Source: Simmondsia chinensis
Taxonomy: Eukaryota; Streptophyta; Magnoliopsida; Caryophyllales; Simmondsiaceae
Direction: 5' to 3'
Assembly: GCA_018398585.1 (NCBI GenBank)
Contig: JAGTTD010000008.1
Coordinates: forward strand, 12,288,501 to 12,352,500
DNA length: 64,000 nt
Shown piece by piece: positions 24,229 to 36,689 of this stretch (its first letter is position 1; each line of letters begins with the position of its first letter). The notes under the pieces were generated by a model. That model searched no databases. It had not been told where the DNA came from and worked only from the letters and a program-made list of their open reading frames with translations. The translations under genes and the position numbers were made by a program.

Positions 24229-24456
24229 GAACAAGGAAAGGAACATACCAAATGCCTCAAGGGCTCCCGCCCACGGATGTACGCAGCCTTCCCCCTTCAG
24301 GGTGTTAACCTGAAGAGAGGCTGTTTCCCAGTGCCCCCAACCTGAGGTTGAGGACTTCCCAGGAGGTCACCCATCCTGATACTACTCTTACCCAAGCACG
24401 CTTAACTTCGGAGTTCTAATAGGATCCGGTGACGGCGTGTTGGTGCCATCGTTGGT
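24229..24456 (-). mobile_element. SINE with a 5S rRNA-derived head and plant SINE body
   Basis: A 228-bp insert in A1's LTR is flanked by ATTCTAATTATAAAG (24214-24228) and ATTCCAATTATAAAG (24457-24471). This is a 15-bp TSD with one mismatch, typical of LINE-driven retroposition. On the minus strand the first 107 nt match 5S rRNA. The rest carries GGGAAACAGCCTCT, GGCTGCGTACATCC and GCGGGAGCCC...TTGGTATG, which I recognise as the conserved body of angiosperm SINEs. There is no LTR, primer site or 5-bp TSD, so it is not a Cassandra-type TRIM, the other plant element with 5S sequence. Confidence 0.85.
24350..24456 (-). pseudogene. 5S rRNA-like head of the SINE
   Basis: The minus strand follows 5S rRNA from about its first bases (CACCGGATCC, AGAACTCCGAAGTTAAGCG) to the end of the internal promoter (GGATGGGTGACCTCCTGGGA, then AGTCCTC). 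The A box (reverse complement at 24391-24408) and C box (24355-24376) look intact, so RNA polymerase III could still be directed from inside. The 5S 3' end is replaced by the SINE body, so this is not a working 5S gene. Confidence 0.85.
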
Positions 24457-26227
24457 ATTCCAATTATAAAGAATACTAAGAAAATCGAGACCCCACTATC
24501 TTCTTGCAATGATCTCAAACTGCCTAGAGGCTGGGCTCCGAAAGATATTAAACTGAGGAAAGAAAAATTTCAACAAAAATTTTTCTCTCCATTTAGATCT
24601 CCGAAACTATTACTGGAAACCCTAAAACTTGTTTCAAAACTGAATCCCAAACCTTGGAATGAGCACCTCTATTTATAAGAGTATACCGAAGAGAAAAAAT
24701 CCAGATTTTTCAATGTGGGATTCACAGATTTAATTCAAAATGCAGCGTTTCGATTAACAATTAATCAAAATGATGCGTTTAACCCCGAGTCAAATCCCGC
24801 GTCATTTTACATGTTCAAAACGCGTGCCACGTAGCACATTTCTATTGGTCTACACTCGAAGGCGCGGATCACCCCCTGGGCTACCTTAGCGTGCGACACG
24901 TGTCGCTCGCTGATTGGCTGCCCGCAATATATGAGGATTGGTGACCTATTTTTTCGATTTTTCTTTTTTTATTTGTTTGTTTCCCACGTGTAAAAATTCA
25001 TCTATGAATTTTGATATCCTGATATTATTTTATTTTACAATTTTTAATTTTATTCATCTTATGAATAATATTTGGCAAAATTAAATTTACCCATCTTGTG
25101 GACAAATAATTCATCTCATGAATTCTTTAATATTTTTCCAAAGGCAAAAAATACAAAGGCTTGCGCAAGGACCTCAGGGACAATTTAAATCTAGCTCCTA
25201 ATGGGTTAAGTTAATCATCTCATAAAATAATTTAAGTACCATTTAATGAGACTTAATTCCACTAAATAAATCTCACTGCACTCCAGACTTAAATTATTTA
25301 TTCGATATCTCCCTAATAGACTACATTGATGACAACAACCTCCCACTAGATGTCTATGACAAAGGATAAATATAACCACTACCTTTATCCTTTTCACAGA
25401 TTCTCCATTAGTTACCGACTCGCCCTTCACTGAATAATTCATTTGTACTTGAACATATTCATAGTATTAATTCCAAATGTCAAACACTTGGAATACTTTG
25501 GCCAAAGTTTTCGAACTATTCAAATATTTGCAAATCAACTAAGGAGACATCTGTATCTCATAAGAGACTGTAGATTCCCTATTGAATACCTGATCCTTGT
25601 CACACTTCACGCCGCTACCCAGTTTACATGGGTTTGTCACACTTCACGCCGCTACCCAGGGTACATGGGATTTCAGTCATTCATTTAGACCTTGCTTATA
25701 GTACACCAAAGTAACTAACGCTCCATGCACAAGTCCAGAATATCCTCAGGATTTAGAGTCGTCATTCAAACAGTACAACCTGAGTCACTCATTTTCGATT
25801 GTAGTTTAGAAATAAGTAAACCACATGGTCCAACTTAGTGTGTCAATCTTATTAAACGCACCAACCCCACACTTTTTGATCTCCATTCCCATGACCAAGA
25901 TAAGTTATCTAAAGTGTCAGGTTATACTCTTAGCATACAAGCGGTCCAAGCTTTTCTTCAACAGCGAGCCTTTCAAACAACAATCCATACCGTTTGCTCC
26001 AAGTCTATCTGTGACTTAGTCTCATAAACCACTTAGAACAAACATGTAAATTGTAGTTTGAGGACACACACATCTCATGGATGTTTCCAAAAGAAAATCA
26101 CATGCAGTATAAATGCTCGCTTTCACAAATTTAACTAGAAAACGACTGGGACTTCAATCTTATTTATTAATTAAAATAATATGTCCAGAATAAATCTAGA
26201 TTTTAGGACACTATTCCTAACATGTTT

Positions 26228-26328
26228 GACTCATAAAATATAATCAGACAATAAATAAATACAACAATTTTTTCTATTTAATTTTTAAAATTAACTAATT
26301 GGGTTTTTTTGAAATTTTAATTCCACCA
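26228..26328 (-). repeat. Copia B 3' LTR, last part (U3 start)
   Basis: This completes the LTR interrupted at 7991. It ends TTCCACCA next to the polypurine tract at 26329-26343. The other B LTR ends TTCCAACA at 47948. Confidence 0.8.
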
Positions 26329-27569
26329 ATCTCCTACTTGTCCTAAACTCAATTAGCCTTGCATTCCATAACTATGCCCTAGGATCTGTCAACTATTTGA
26401 CTATAAACTCCAACGAATATCGATCCATCATTTTTTTCATTTCTGTGCTCACATTCTTTCATCTATAAGGAACCTTCCGAGTCAAGCAGGCCACCTAATA
26501 ATTTCATAGCTATCAAGTAACCGAACTCCATAGTGAATTAAACAATACAATATTGCTTCACTCTTCACCATCTAATGACTCCTAATATAAGGGCAAACTT
26601 GGATTTCTGACGTCAAATGTCTAAATTCCCTCTTAATACCAACATTCAATGATAAATTCAATATTCTTGCTTGGAATCTAGCTAAACCTTAACCCTAAGA
26701 GCATCTTGTCCTCGTCTTTGTTCTTTCATTTTAAACTAATTGGAAAACTAAATCTCAACAGCTCATGATAATTCTACACCATTTTTAAAGAGTAGAATGC
26801 CATCTGTATATACTATACACATTGAAAGTCTCTAAAACTTGATAACCATTAACAAATCTACAATTCAATGAACATGATGCTTATTAAAGAACAAAATAGA
26901 CCTCCTCTGTTTGCATGTCACATGCTCCTAACTCTTGGCAACAAACTTGTTTGTTTGTATCATAAACATGACTCTTTCAAGATGACCATTTAGAAAAGTC
27001 CTCTTAATTTCAATTTTTCGTATTTCATCATATGAAATATAATGGATGAGAGTATCCTTATAGATTTAGCATAGCATCTGGTCAGAAGGTTTCATCAAAG
27101 ACGATTCCCTCCTGTAGGGTATAACCTACTGCAATGAATCTAGCCTTGAAGGTCTCAACATTTTCGTCCACTCAACTCTTTCTACTTGGCGATCCATTTA
27201 GATCCAATCCAATAGACTTACTACCTTTCGATGTCGTTACAAATCCCAGGCATAGCTAGGATATAATTACTCTAACTTAAATTTCTTTACCCTAACTAAT
27301 TGGTCTACATCTATATACTTAAGAGTTTCATCGTAGTCTAGAGGATCAGATTCACTATCGCGCTTAACCACTAAGACTGAAGCCATGAATCCCTCAGGTG
27401 ACCCTAACCATCCTCCCACTACACTAAAGCTCTCATGTATTTTGTGTGACAATAACCTAATTGAATATATAAGTAATACATCATATACACAATATGTCAT
27501 ATCATGTTGTTGAGACACAGTATCTCATACTGTCAATCTATCCAACATAAGCTATATGTTGCACTTTTA
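26329..27569 (-). pseudogene. Copia B pol remnant (RT and linker)
   Basis: On the minus strand the RT active-site block reads Y-T-D-G (26799-26810) followed by ILLFKNGV. The linker upstream of RT is preserved in one frame (27518-27267), with SVVGGWLGSPEGFMASVLVVKRDSESDPLDYDE, equivalent to 17924-17730 in A2. It is cut at 27569 by CACTA 2 and continues at 37077. Confidence 0.7.
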
Positions 27570-27790
27570 TACTATAAAAAAAGTGACCAATAGTAACAAA
27601 CTAAAAAAATTTCTGTTACAATTGAATTACAAATAGCAACAGAAATTTTCTTTTGTTGCAAATGGAAAGTCTCATGTACATCTGACCTCTTTTGTAATAG
27701 AAAAACCAGTCTGTTGGTATTGTATATGGCATTACCAACAATACACTTGTGTTTGTTGGTAAAAATATTTTAATAAAAAATTTTTCATAT
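27570..27790 (+). repeat. Left terminal repeat and subterminal repeats of CACTA 2
   Basis: After the terminal repeat, units such as AATAGCAACAGAAATTT, TTTTGTTGC and TTTGTTGGTAAAA recur in both orientations. They match units at the right end (36690-37056). The first base is T instead of C. Confidence 0.85.
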
Positions 27791-28069
27791 CTCATAAGCT
27801 AAGAAATGAATTTTCACTTCCCACCAATATTATGTTTAAAAAATAAAAAATAATTTGTCAAAGACACATAGATAATTCAATTATATTATTTTTTTGGTCC
27901 TCTAAATACATTACATGAACTTAAAATTGGTAAGAATTTAAAATTTTATATTAATTCACAAAATTTTGGGTAAAAAACTTCCCGCCAAAGGTCTAACTTT
28001 CGGATAAAAAAATCCCACCAAAAATCATTAACATTTTATTATAATATTTTAATTAAAATTTTATAATAT

Positions 28070-28270
28070 TTTTTGTCCTTCACTCCCAAACCCTAACCCC
28101 AGCACTCACCTTCTCTCTCGTTCTCTCTCTTGGTCGTCCTTCACATGCCCTAACCCTAGCTCTCACCCTCTCTCTCGCTCCTCCTCGAATTGCTCTGTCG
28201 CTTGCCCTAACCTCAACATGCTATCTCTCTCGTACGTTCTCCTCCCTCGCGCTCTGGCTCACTGTCTCTC
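28070..28270 (+). promoter_or_regulatory. Pyrimidine-rich 5' region of the tnp2 gene
   Basis: CT-rich runs (TCTCTCTCGTTCTCTCTCT) and three to four CCCTAAC words lie 0.8-1 kb before the first codon. In plants such sequence often forms 5' untranslated leaders with telo-box-like elements. A long intron would be needed to reach the start at 29043. This is inferred from composition only. Confidence 0.35.
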
Positions 28271-29042
28271 TCTACGAAGGTATCAATTTCAGGATTTAAT
28301 TTGCTTTGTAATGTAGTTTGATTTGTAGTTAATTGAGCGATTAAAATAGGTTTATATTGTTTGAAAGTATTACAAATCTCATCTTTAGGTCTTTGCTCTG
28401 TCTTCTCTTGGTACTCTTGTTTCAGGTACAAAATAGGGTTAGTTTGTAATAAAATAGGGTTAACATAAGATTCTAGTCAGTTTGTTGAAGATTGAGTAGT
28501 TTAATGTAAGATTACTGTCAATTTGTTAAGATTTGAATAGTTAAACGTACGATTACCCAATGTGTTAATATTTGGTGTAGTGTAAGTTTTGATGAATGCT
28601 ACCATGATTCGTTTGCTCAATTTTTTTAAGCTATTTCTTCTTTTAAACGTAGATTTCAATGATTGCTTGTGTATTAGATTATAATGTTAGATGCTTCATG
28701 TTAATAAAATATGAACTAACTATATATGTTTTAAGCTATTTCTTCTTTTAAATGTAAATTTCAATGAGTTCTTGTGCATTAGATTATAATGTTAGATGCT
28801 TCATGGTGATTAGTTGTGTTTATGTCACATTTTTTAGCATTTGATTTGTTTCGATGCTTGTGTAGTGAATTTGAGTTGTTCATTCAGATTATAGTTAGAA
28901 AAATATGAATTCATGGAATTTGAGTCTAGTAACAAATCTTACACTGTATCTATGGTTAATAAGAGATTATGTAAGTAATTTCTCTAATATTCTATCCTAT
29001 TTTAATGATATTTATACATTCTAAGTTTAGGAATTTGTCCAT

Positions 29043-32000
29043 ATGGATGTGTTTAAAAACAAAGCTTGGGTGACAAGCTCACGAGTTTCACTTGAATTTC
29101 GAGAGGGTGAGGAAGAATTTGTTACTAATGCGCTTGCTATTGTGGGTGTAAATGAGTCAATACCTTGCCCATGTAAGACTTGTGCAAATCAATATGAGTT
29201 GGACATAGATAGAGTGAAACTTCAACTTACACTTAAAGGCATGGATGATAATTATGCACGTAGCAAGTGGTATCTCCATAGGGAGATGGAGTATCCTGAG
29301 CTAAATGATTTTGCTAGTGAGATGGATACTTCTGATGAATCATCAGACGATGGTATGCATGAAATGTTAGAAGCTGCTTATGGCTTGCATAGTCCTAATT
29401 TGAGTGAATCATCAGAACCACCTAAAAAGGGACACAAGGTTGAGGCTGAAGATTTATATAAACTCATAGAAGATGCAGATACACCTTTGTACCCTAGATG
29501 TGATGAATTTACCAAGCTCTCATTTATTGCTGAATTATATCATCTTAAATGCTCGCATGGAGTGACTAATGCTGGATTTGATGCATTTCTAAAGGTTTTT
29601 AAAAGAGCTTTTCCAAAAGGTGAGACATTACCGGACTCTTTTTATAAAACAAAAAGCATAATTCGAAAGTTGGGTCTTGGCTACAAAAAGATTGATGCGT
29701 GCCCCAACGATTGTGTGCTATTTTTGAAGGAGTTGAAAGATTGGGACACATGTCCAGTTTGTGGTTCATCACAATGGAAAACTACAACTTGTGGGGCTGT
29801 GGTGTCACTAGTTAATGGTGCTGAAGTTTCTAGCAAAGTTCTTCACCGTTTTCCATTGATACTAACAGCTAGATACATGAGATGGCATGCAAATGAGCAC
29901 ACAAAGATGGTAAGCTTAGGCTTCCATCGGACACTGCGGCTTGGAAACATTTGGATGAATGTTACCCTAATTTCTCTTCAGACCCACGCAATGTTAGGCT
30001 TGGTCTATCAAGTGATGGGTTCAATCCATTTGGGATAATGGATACACAATATCGTATATGGCCGGTTGTTCTGATGATGTATAACTTACCCCCATGGATG
30101 TGTATGAAGCAAGAGTACTTCATGATCTCTTTGCTCATACCTGGGCCCAAGGAACCAGGCAATGATATTGATGTTGACCTACAACCTTTGATTCATGAAT
30201 TAAGTGAGTTGTGGGAGATTTGCGTGGAGACATATGATGCCTTGAAGAATGAGACTTTCTCATTGCAAGGTGCATTGTTGTGGACAATCAATGACTTTCT
30301 GGCTTATGGTAATTTATCTGGGTATAGGGTTAAAGGAAAATTTTCATGTCCCCATTGTAACATAGATACATGTTCTCATTACTTGAAAAAGAGTAGGAAA
30401 TTATGTTATCAAGAACATCGACGCTTTCTTAGCGATGATCATAAACATCGTTGTAATGGAAAATCATTTAATGGAACCAGTGAAAGGAGGAATGATCTAA
30501 AATTAAGATCAGGGTTAGAGTTGTTGGAATAGATGGCAGGGTTAAATTTGACTCTAGGTAAGGGTCTTGCATCTAAACAAAAGAAGAAGAGAACGGCAGA
30601 TGAAGTTGGACCCTTGAAGAAGAAGAGCATATTCTTCCAGCTTCCATATTGGGAACATCTACTAATACGACATAATTTGGACGTTATGCATATTGAGAAA
30701 AAATATTTCTGAAAGTTTAATCGGGACTCTTTTTGATATAGAAGGAAAAAACAAAAGATACATTACAATCATGCCTTGACCTTCAGGTTATGACTATTTG
30801 GAAGCATCTTCACCCAAAAGAAGAAAGAGGAAGGATAATTTTACCTCCGTCATGCTTTATATTAAGTGCTGAAGAGAAGAAGGAACTTATGAATGCGATG
30901 GCTAGAATTAAGGTCCCTGATGGATATGCATCCAACATTCCACGATGTGTGCACATGAAGGAACGTAAGATATATGGATTGAAAAGCCATGGTCATCATA
31001 CTCTGCAATAGTTATTGCCATTAGTGGTGCAAAAAATGAAAAATAAGGAGGTCAGTCGGATAATAATTGAGCTATGCAATTGTTTAAGAGAGTTATGCTC
31101 AAAGGTGGCAACGCAACATGAGTTTCGGTGCTTAGAAGATAGTTCTTTGCGATCTTGAACAAATATTTTCCCCTTCCTTGTTTGATATAATGGTGCACCT
31201 AGCCATTCATTTGGCATATGAGGCAAAGTTTGCCGGAATGGTACATTTTCGCTAGATGTATCCAAAAGAGAGGTTTGTCTTTGTGATTTTGTTGTGTTTA
31301 AAATAATCAACACTTACTTTTCTAATCATGTATTATTCATTACTTAGTATGTGTTGATCTAGGTTTCTACATAGGATTAAAGATTACGTGGGTAATAGAA
31401 GTCGGCCTAAAGGATCTATTGTCGAAGGATACCTTGGTGAAGAGTGTTTAAGTTTTTGCTTGAGGTATTTACATAGTGTTGAGACAAGAGAGACTCGTTC
31501 ATAGAGAAATAAATATTTAGATGATGGTGAAGTGCCTAAAGGATTATCAATATTCTCCCTCAAAAGTTGTTACACATCAAAGAAGGATGTAGTTGCTTCT
31601 GACGAATTGAGAGAAGAAGCACATAGGTTTGTTTTGTTCAATTGTAATCAAATCCACATCTTCATCGAGTAAGTCATATCCATGACTCATAATATTTGAA
31701 TCCTTTTATCACATTAATTCAATCATCCGTTTTGATTATGTTATGTTGGTTTTTTTTTTTTTTTTTTAAATACAGAGAGCATAAACAACTGCTTTCGATT
31801 AAAAATACGCAGATGCAACAATTAGATATCGATGAAATTCACAAAAAAAAAGACTTTTGTACTTGGTTTGAATCTAATGTAAGTTCTAAGACGGTACAAT
31901 ATTCGGCACCAAAATTATCAAGTGACTCCAACGGTTTAAATATATGTATTAATCTAATTTATGTTTAATTTTTTAGGTAAAGCTTCACCTACATGTGGAT

Positions 32001-32656
32001 TTCGTTGTAGTAGAAGACCTACAATGGTTGAGTAAATGGCATAGCATGCAGATAAAGACAATGGCATGAATCACTTGCAATGGTTTTAGATTTGGTGTCA
32101 AAGTGTAGACACCGAAGCAGTAACTCAAAATTCTGGGGTTGTTGTCACTGCTAGTACACATACAGGTGGTTTGGTGACATGTTATTGTGTTCTAATAGAA
32201 ATATTGGAATTGAACTATCACCAAGGAAGAAAGGTCATTCTTTTTCGATGTAATTGGGTTGATCCTAAAAAGGGTGTCAAGAAAGATCGACTTGGATTTA
32301 CTCCTGTCAACCTAAAAGTATTGTAGAAAACAGATGAACCTTTTGTGCTAGCTTCTCATGCATTGCAAGTGTTTTACACTCTCGATGATGAGAGAAAAGA
32401 ATGGCATGTTGTCAATAAAACAAAACCAAGATATTTATTTGACATGGGAGAGGAAAACATACCTGAAATAGATTGCATGCCGTCCATAGCAATGATGGAT
32501 ATCACTGTTGATGATATTGACATTGTTAGAGGGGATATTGATGGGGCAATGATTGACGTACCTTTAGACGAGGCTACTATACTTGATGAAGATAATGAAG
32601 AGTACTTCTACTATAGTGATAGTGAAGAAGATGATACCCTACATGATTATGATTGA
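29043..32656 (+). pseudogene. tnp2: tnp2-type CACTA transposase gene, introns visible, broken
   Basis: The first exon (29043-30038) starts MDVFKNKAWV with the transposase-associated domain (residues about 1-75, including C-P-C-K-x-C). It runs into the Transposase_21 core (HGVTNAGFDAFLKVFKRAFP, CPVCGSSQW). A one-base loss near 29907 shifts the frame; the core resumes at 29951 with LGLSSDGFNPFG, DLQPLIHELSELWE and INDFLAYGNLSGY up to 30530. A DUF4218-like region follows (30790-31670), then a DUF4216-like tail with a long acidic C-terminus (to 32656). Two GT-AG introns restore frame: 31273-31362 and 31669-31775. Several stops (for example FR*MYPKER at 31250) show it is dead. The product would cut at the element's ends. 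Confidence 0.85.
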
Positions 32657-32898
32657 TACTAAAGATTGAGGAGATATTTTATCAAGATCTTTATATGCTT
32701 ATTACAAACTTTTTGTATTTGAACGATTAAACAACTTCGACATTTTTCGTTGTCTTCTTTCTCAAATTTCCTTATTGTCTATTTGAATGTTGTGATATTT
32801 GGTTTAATTGTGTCATTGAGCTTGATGCATTGATATTTACTGTTGTATGTATACTATTATATTGCATCATTTTCTAGCTCTAAATTGGGAAGGACGCC

Positions 32899-35800
32899 AT
32901 GGCCCCTACCGAGAGCAAGAAGGGAAAGAGGAAAATGGTAACAGTAACTGATTTAAAGGTGTGACTCATATTTTTGAAATATTTTTTTATTTGTTATTAT
33001 AACATTACTTATTGAAAATGAGTTGAAGTCTTTATGTAGCGTCTTATGGAGTTGAAGAAGAACAAACACCAACAATCTGCTGTACAAATGCGCCGTAGTC
33101 CTAGATTGGTTTCTTCATCTTCATATACGAACGAATGTGGCATTGAGCCTTGCCATAAGAATTTACCACAATGTGGAAGTGATGTCGAAAACCCCTAGAA
33201 TGTACCTGTTACCTAAGCTCGACGTGTCTTATTTCAGACCTTTATTGTTAGAAGAAGCTCTAGACAACAGGTGCATGAAGATATTAGGGAAGATTCAGAA
33301 TGTCAAGTGACTTCAGTTGGTGAGCTTATGCATTCTATTTGTTGGCTCTATGGTCTTCATCTATTTATATTTTAATCATGCTTTCTAACTGCATTATAAT
33401 GTTTCTCATCTTTAAGCTTCTGAATGCGGTGATACCATCTGTCCTCAAGGGGAGGGACATGTTGGGAGTTTCGAGGGAGTAGGTCAAGCAATCTCATTTT
33501 TGTAGTTTCTTGCTTAATATACATATTATTTCACAATTCAATTATTTTGTCTAGCGATTACTTTTTTTCTCATAGGAAAATGGATTTTGTTCTGTTATGA
33601 TGATTTTATCATTTGTATAGGTTCTGAAAGTCATGTTCATCATCCCTAGGAGAAACACAAGCAACCGATAATGGTCAAGATTTAGGTTATGTTACACAAT
33701 TGTGTGAGAAATGAGTAATCTTGTCTTTGGGTTTATAATTATACTAAAACAATTGCATTGAATTTGTAGGATCACAACATTCGGTAAAGAGGAGGGGAAG
33801 AAACAAAATGCACACCCCAAAGGAACCAATTCTGGTGGATGTTAACGACCATGGCCAGTCATGTTCAAATTCACAATGAAAAATGTCATCTTTAATAGGA
33901 TTTTGCGCACGTGATCCTAGAACATTACTGATTGATGTTGAGGAATGGACAAGCATGCCAGAATGGAGGATTACCCACGTATGGGATGTAGTAAAGGTGA
34001 TGTATTTTATACTTATCATGTAAATTTAAAGGACTTAGCATCATCGGTCAAAATATATAATAATTGTGGAATGAGAAAATATGCCAATAAAATATAGATG
34101 CTAATAGCTCTTTGTTTGCATATAGCAATCATACTACTTTCCCGAAAGAAAAGAGCCATACGAATGGGTGAAATCAAAGATGGATCAATTGTAGAGAAGT
34201 AACAAATGTTCATGTAGAAACAAATTCATTGAAGGAAAAGACTAAAGATATAGCTTTAAAGAGTAGGCCTTCCGGTACACCTGTTGCAGAATGGAAGAAT
34301 TTTGTCGAATTTTACTTTTTACCAAAAGGACAGGTATAGTAATATATTTCCATAAGCGTATTGTTGCAATATATTCTATTATTTATTATTAAATTGTCAT
34401 GTTTTGGGTTTAGGAACGCCGTGAGAGGGGCATGAAAAACCAAAAAAAATCAAAATAGAGGCATTATTGTGGCACTGTGACACTTGCTAGAAGGCACAAT
34501 GAGAAAGTTGGTTTAGTCTATTAGTTTGCTTTGAATAATGAAGTCTGTTTTTTGCAGAATTTTTATTGAAAAGTACAAGTCATATGTTTGTGCAGTTGAT
34601 AACTAATAGGAAAGAACCGGATGAGCTCAAAATGTTTCAGCAAACACATCAGCCAAAATCTTTATCGAAACTGGATCTACCACTGCTCTAGTATGGTTTA
34701 TGTTTAATTATTTTGCATTTTAATTTTTCCCCATGTTACTTGTAAAAGGTAAGTTCATCATTTATTAATATGATATCAGGCTAAGATTGATAGAAGATTA
34801 GAAGAGCTTCCCCCAGATCTTGATGAGGCAACACAAGTTGAGGAACGCAAAAAAAAATCTTTGTACAAGTTGTTGGAGAAGACAAGAATGGATACGTTAA
34901 GACATATGCGTTAGGCGTTAAAGTCCCTCGATCTGGTGTGAAACGCTCTCTCTTGGCTCAAGAGCAAGAGAAAAATAGGAAGCTGGAGGCTGAACTCAAA
35001 GATGTAAAACAAAGCTTGAAATCTGTATGTGATCGGGTAGATTTTCTAATGGCAATTGTGACGAAGAGGGGAAACAATATTAGTGCGTCTTTGCATTGCT
35101 TTGGAATTTCACATAATACAAATTTCAATTGCTTTAGATTGTTGAAGTTTGTTTCTTTGGATTTTTTATCCATAGTTTGTGGTGGTTTGCGTAGATGTAG
35201 CAGGGTTAGTCTCAAGTTGTAGTGATTCTGAACATTGTATGGTTGGATCTACTTCTACTAACTCTTTGTACGACCATTGCTCCTTTTAAGAGAAAAGAGT
35301 CTGTCATGTTACAAGATTAATCTTGGATCATGGCCTAAAGAATAGTAGAATTTGGGATGAGAACAAAGGGAAAGGGATGAGAAATAGAGAGAAAACAAGA
35401 TGAGAGAGAATTAGAATTTCATTTATTCAACAATATTGAAACTGGAGTATCTCACCACAGGCTTGTATCATTTCCAACAATGCCAATTTTATGTATCTCA
35501 CCATTAATATTAGCATCTACAATTATTAAATTGACATGATCAGATATATATATATATATATTACCCTGATATAATATGACATATTTCCACAAATTGGTTA
35601 CATGTATCAACTAAGATTTAACCCAACTCTGGAAATCGTGATTAAAAAAATTGGTATCTTTGTATTGTTTTTATATTATATTACGGGGTCATGTTTGATT
35701 TTACTTGTTTTAATCTATGTTAACTCATCAGAAAAGAAATGGTCTAGGAAAAAACAAAATAAATGCCAACAATAATCAAAAAAAAAAAAAGAAAAAAGAA

Positions 35801-36401
35801 AAAAAGGAACAACCTACAACATCAAATACATAGCTTATTATGTTTAAGAAAAGAGCTAAGAGTATAATATTTACACGTAAATGAAATTATAACCGAACAT
35901 GACAGGGCATATATTTGAAAAATAAAGAGGACATTGTTAAGTTATTCGAACCCGTTAGTTTGACATTGTTGAGATGAGGTAAAAGAAAATTTCTAAATTG
36001 TATTTGAAGTCTGTAAACGTATATAAATTAGATAACTAAGAAGATTGGGTTGTCTGTGATGAATGTGTAGACCACTTAGTTAATTTAACCTTTTCTTTAG
36101 GCCCGATTGGATATTGTTTCTTTAATTGCTTTGGATTTGCATTACTCTCTTTTAAACTTGGCCTTGCTGGTGGTTGCAACATGACTATGTTTTTACTTAA
36201 AACACTTGATTCACTTTTGATATGCGACTACCCACTCTATATGCAAGTGATCTCAACCCTTACAAAAGTTTTGGTTTGTTTATCTTTGTTTTACAGGACG
36301 CTAGTTCATCTCGTGAAGATGATGTTTATTATGAGGAACAAGATGGGGATGATGTCTTAGGAGATGAGGATGATGCAGTGAAAGATGATCTGAATGAGTG
36401 A
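32899..36401 (+). pseudogene. Second CACTA gene, TNPA-like with Transposase_24 domain
   Basis: It starts MAPTESKKGKRKM at 32899. A basic stretch follows (ELKKNKHQQSAVQMRRSPRL). Exonic islands are separated by AT-rich probable introns. The RPSGTPVAEWKNFVEFYF...GQERRERGM block (34270-34430) and the later block (34780-35070: AKIDRRLEELPPDLDEATQ, then coiled coil EQEKNRKLEAELKDVKQSL) are typical of the plant Transposase_24 family. The last exon (about 36297-36401) is acidic (DDVYYEEQDGDD, ends DDLNE). Several stops occur. In the family this protein binds the subterminal repeats and helps the transposase. Confidence 0.75.
35309..35465 (-). repeat. LTR-end fragment related to gypsy F inside CACTA 2
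   Basis: From TGTTACAAGATTAATCTTGG onward the text matches the start of the LTR at 62896: TAGAATTTGGGATGAGAA, then AGGAGATGAG-like and GATGAGAGAGA blocks, then a TTTCATT block. It lies between exons of the TNPA-like gene, so it is either an insertion into an intron or a captured fragment. The far end is not defined. Confidence 0.5.
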
Positions 36402-36689
36402 TTGTTCGCCACACAATTGCCAAGATACTTATGTTGGACTGCTTTTTACTGACTCTCCCATTTATCGGACATTATGTGTTTTTGCTAAACCTATAAATAA
36501 TGGGAAGAATTGTATTAAATGTTGTGTTTTGCTCAACTGTGTTTTTTTGTTTGGATTTATGGATGATTCTAGTTGTATGTAATTCATGACAAATTTGTCC
36601 ATTGGTATGATGATGATGTAGGGTTTTTGATTTTGTTATATTCAATTATGTGCTCTAATTGGTTGAAAAATACAAAATTTAGAAACAGA

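Larger units (their letters stand above)
7992..26222 (-). mobile_element. Ty1/copia element A1, split by A2 and a SINE
   Basis: A1 has a 3' LTR at 7992-10253, an interior at 10254-14469, and a 5' LTR at 14470-14750 plus 23975-26222. It is flanked by TGTTT on both sides (7987-7991 and 26223-26227), a 5-bp TSD in the middle of copia B's LTR. The right end is TAACA as usual. The left end reads CATTGGG where TGTTGGG is expected, so the terminal dinucleotide has mutated. By eye the first 280 bp of the two LTRs differ at about 11% of sites. Confidence 0.9.
23975..26222 (-). repeat. Copia A1 5' LTR, remainder (R-U3), with SINE insertion
   Basis: It resumes the LTR broken at 14750 with TTTAGAATTCATAATTC and runs to CCTAACA at 26222, where B's LTR resumes after the TGTTT TSD. 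Removing the SINE and one TSD copy, the two parts sum to about 2286 bp, close to the 2262 bp of A1's other LTR. Triloop hairpins occur at 25050-25068 and 25108-25124. About 25597-25660 holds a local duplication of the CACTTCACGCCGCTACCCAG segment. Confidence 0.9.

Noticed and set aside
24350..24456. Functional 5S rRNA gene
   Set aside because: The 5S match stops before the 3' end and joins a SINE body; the unit is flanked by a 15-bp TSD inside an LTR. It is a retroposon head, not an rDNA unit.
24229..24456. Cassandra-type TRIM
   Set aside because: No LTR pair, primer site or 5-bp TSD; the body has SINE motifs instead.
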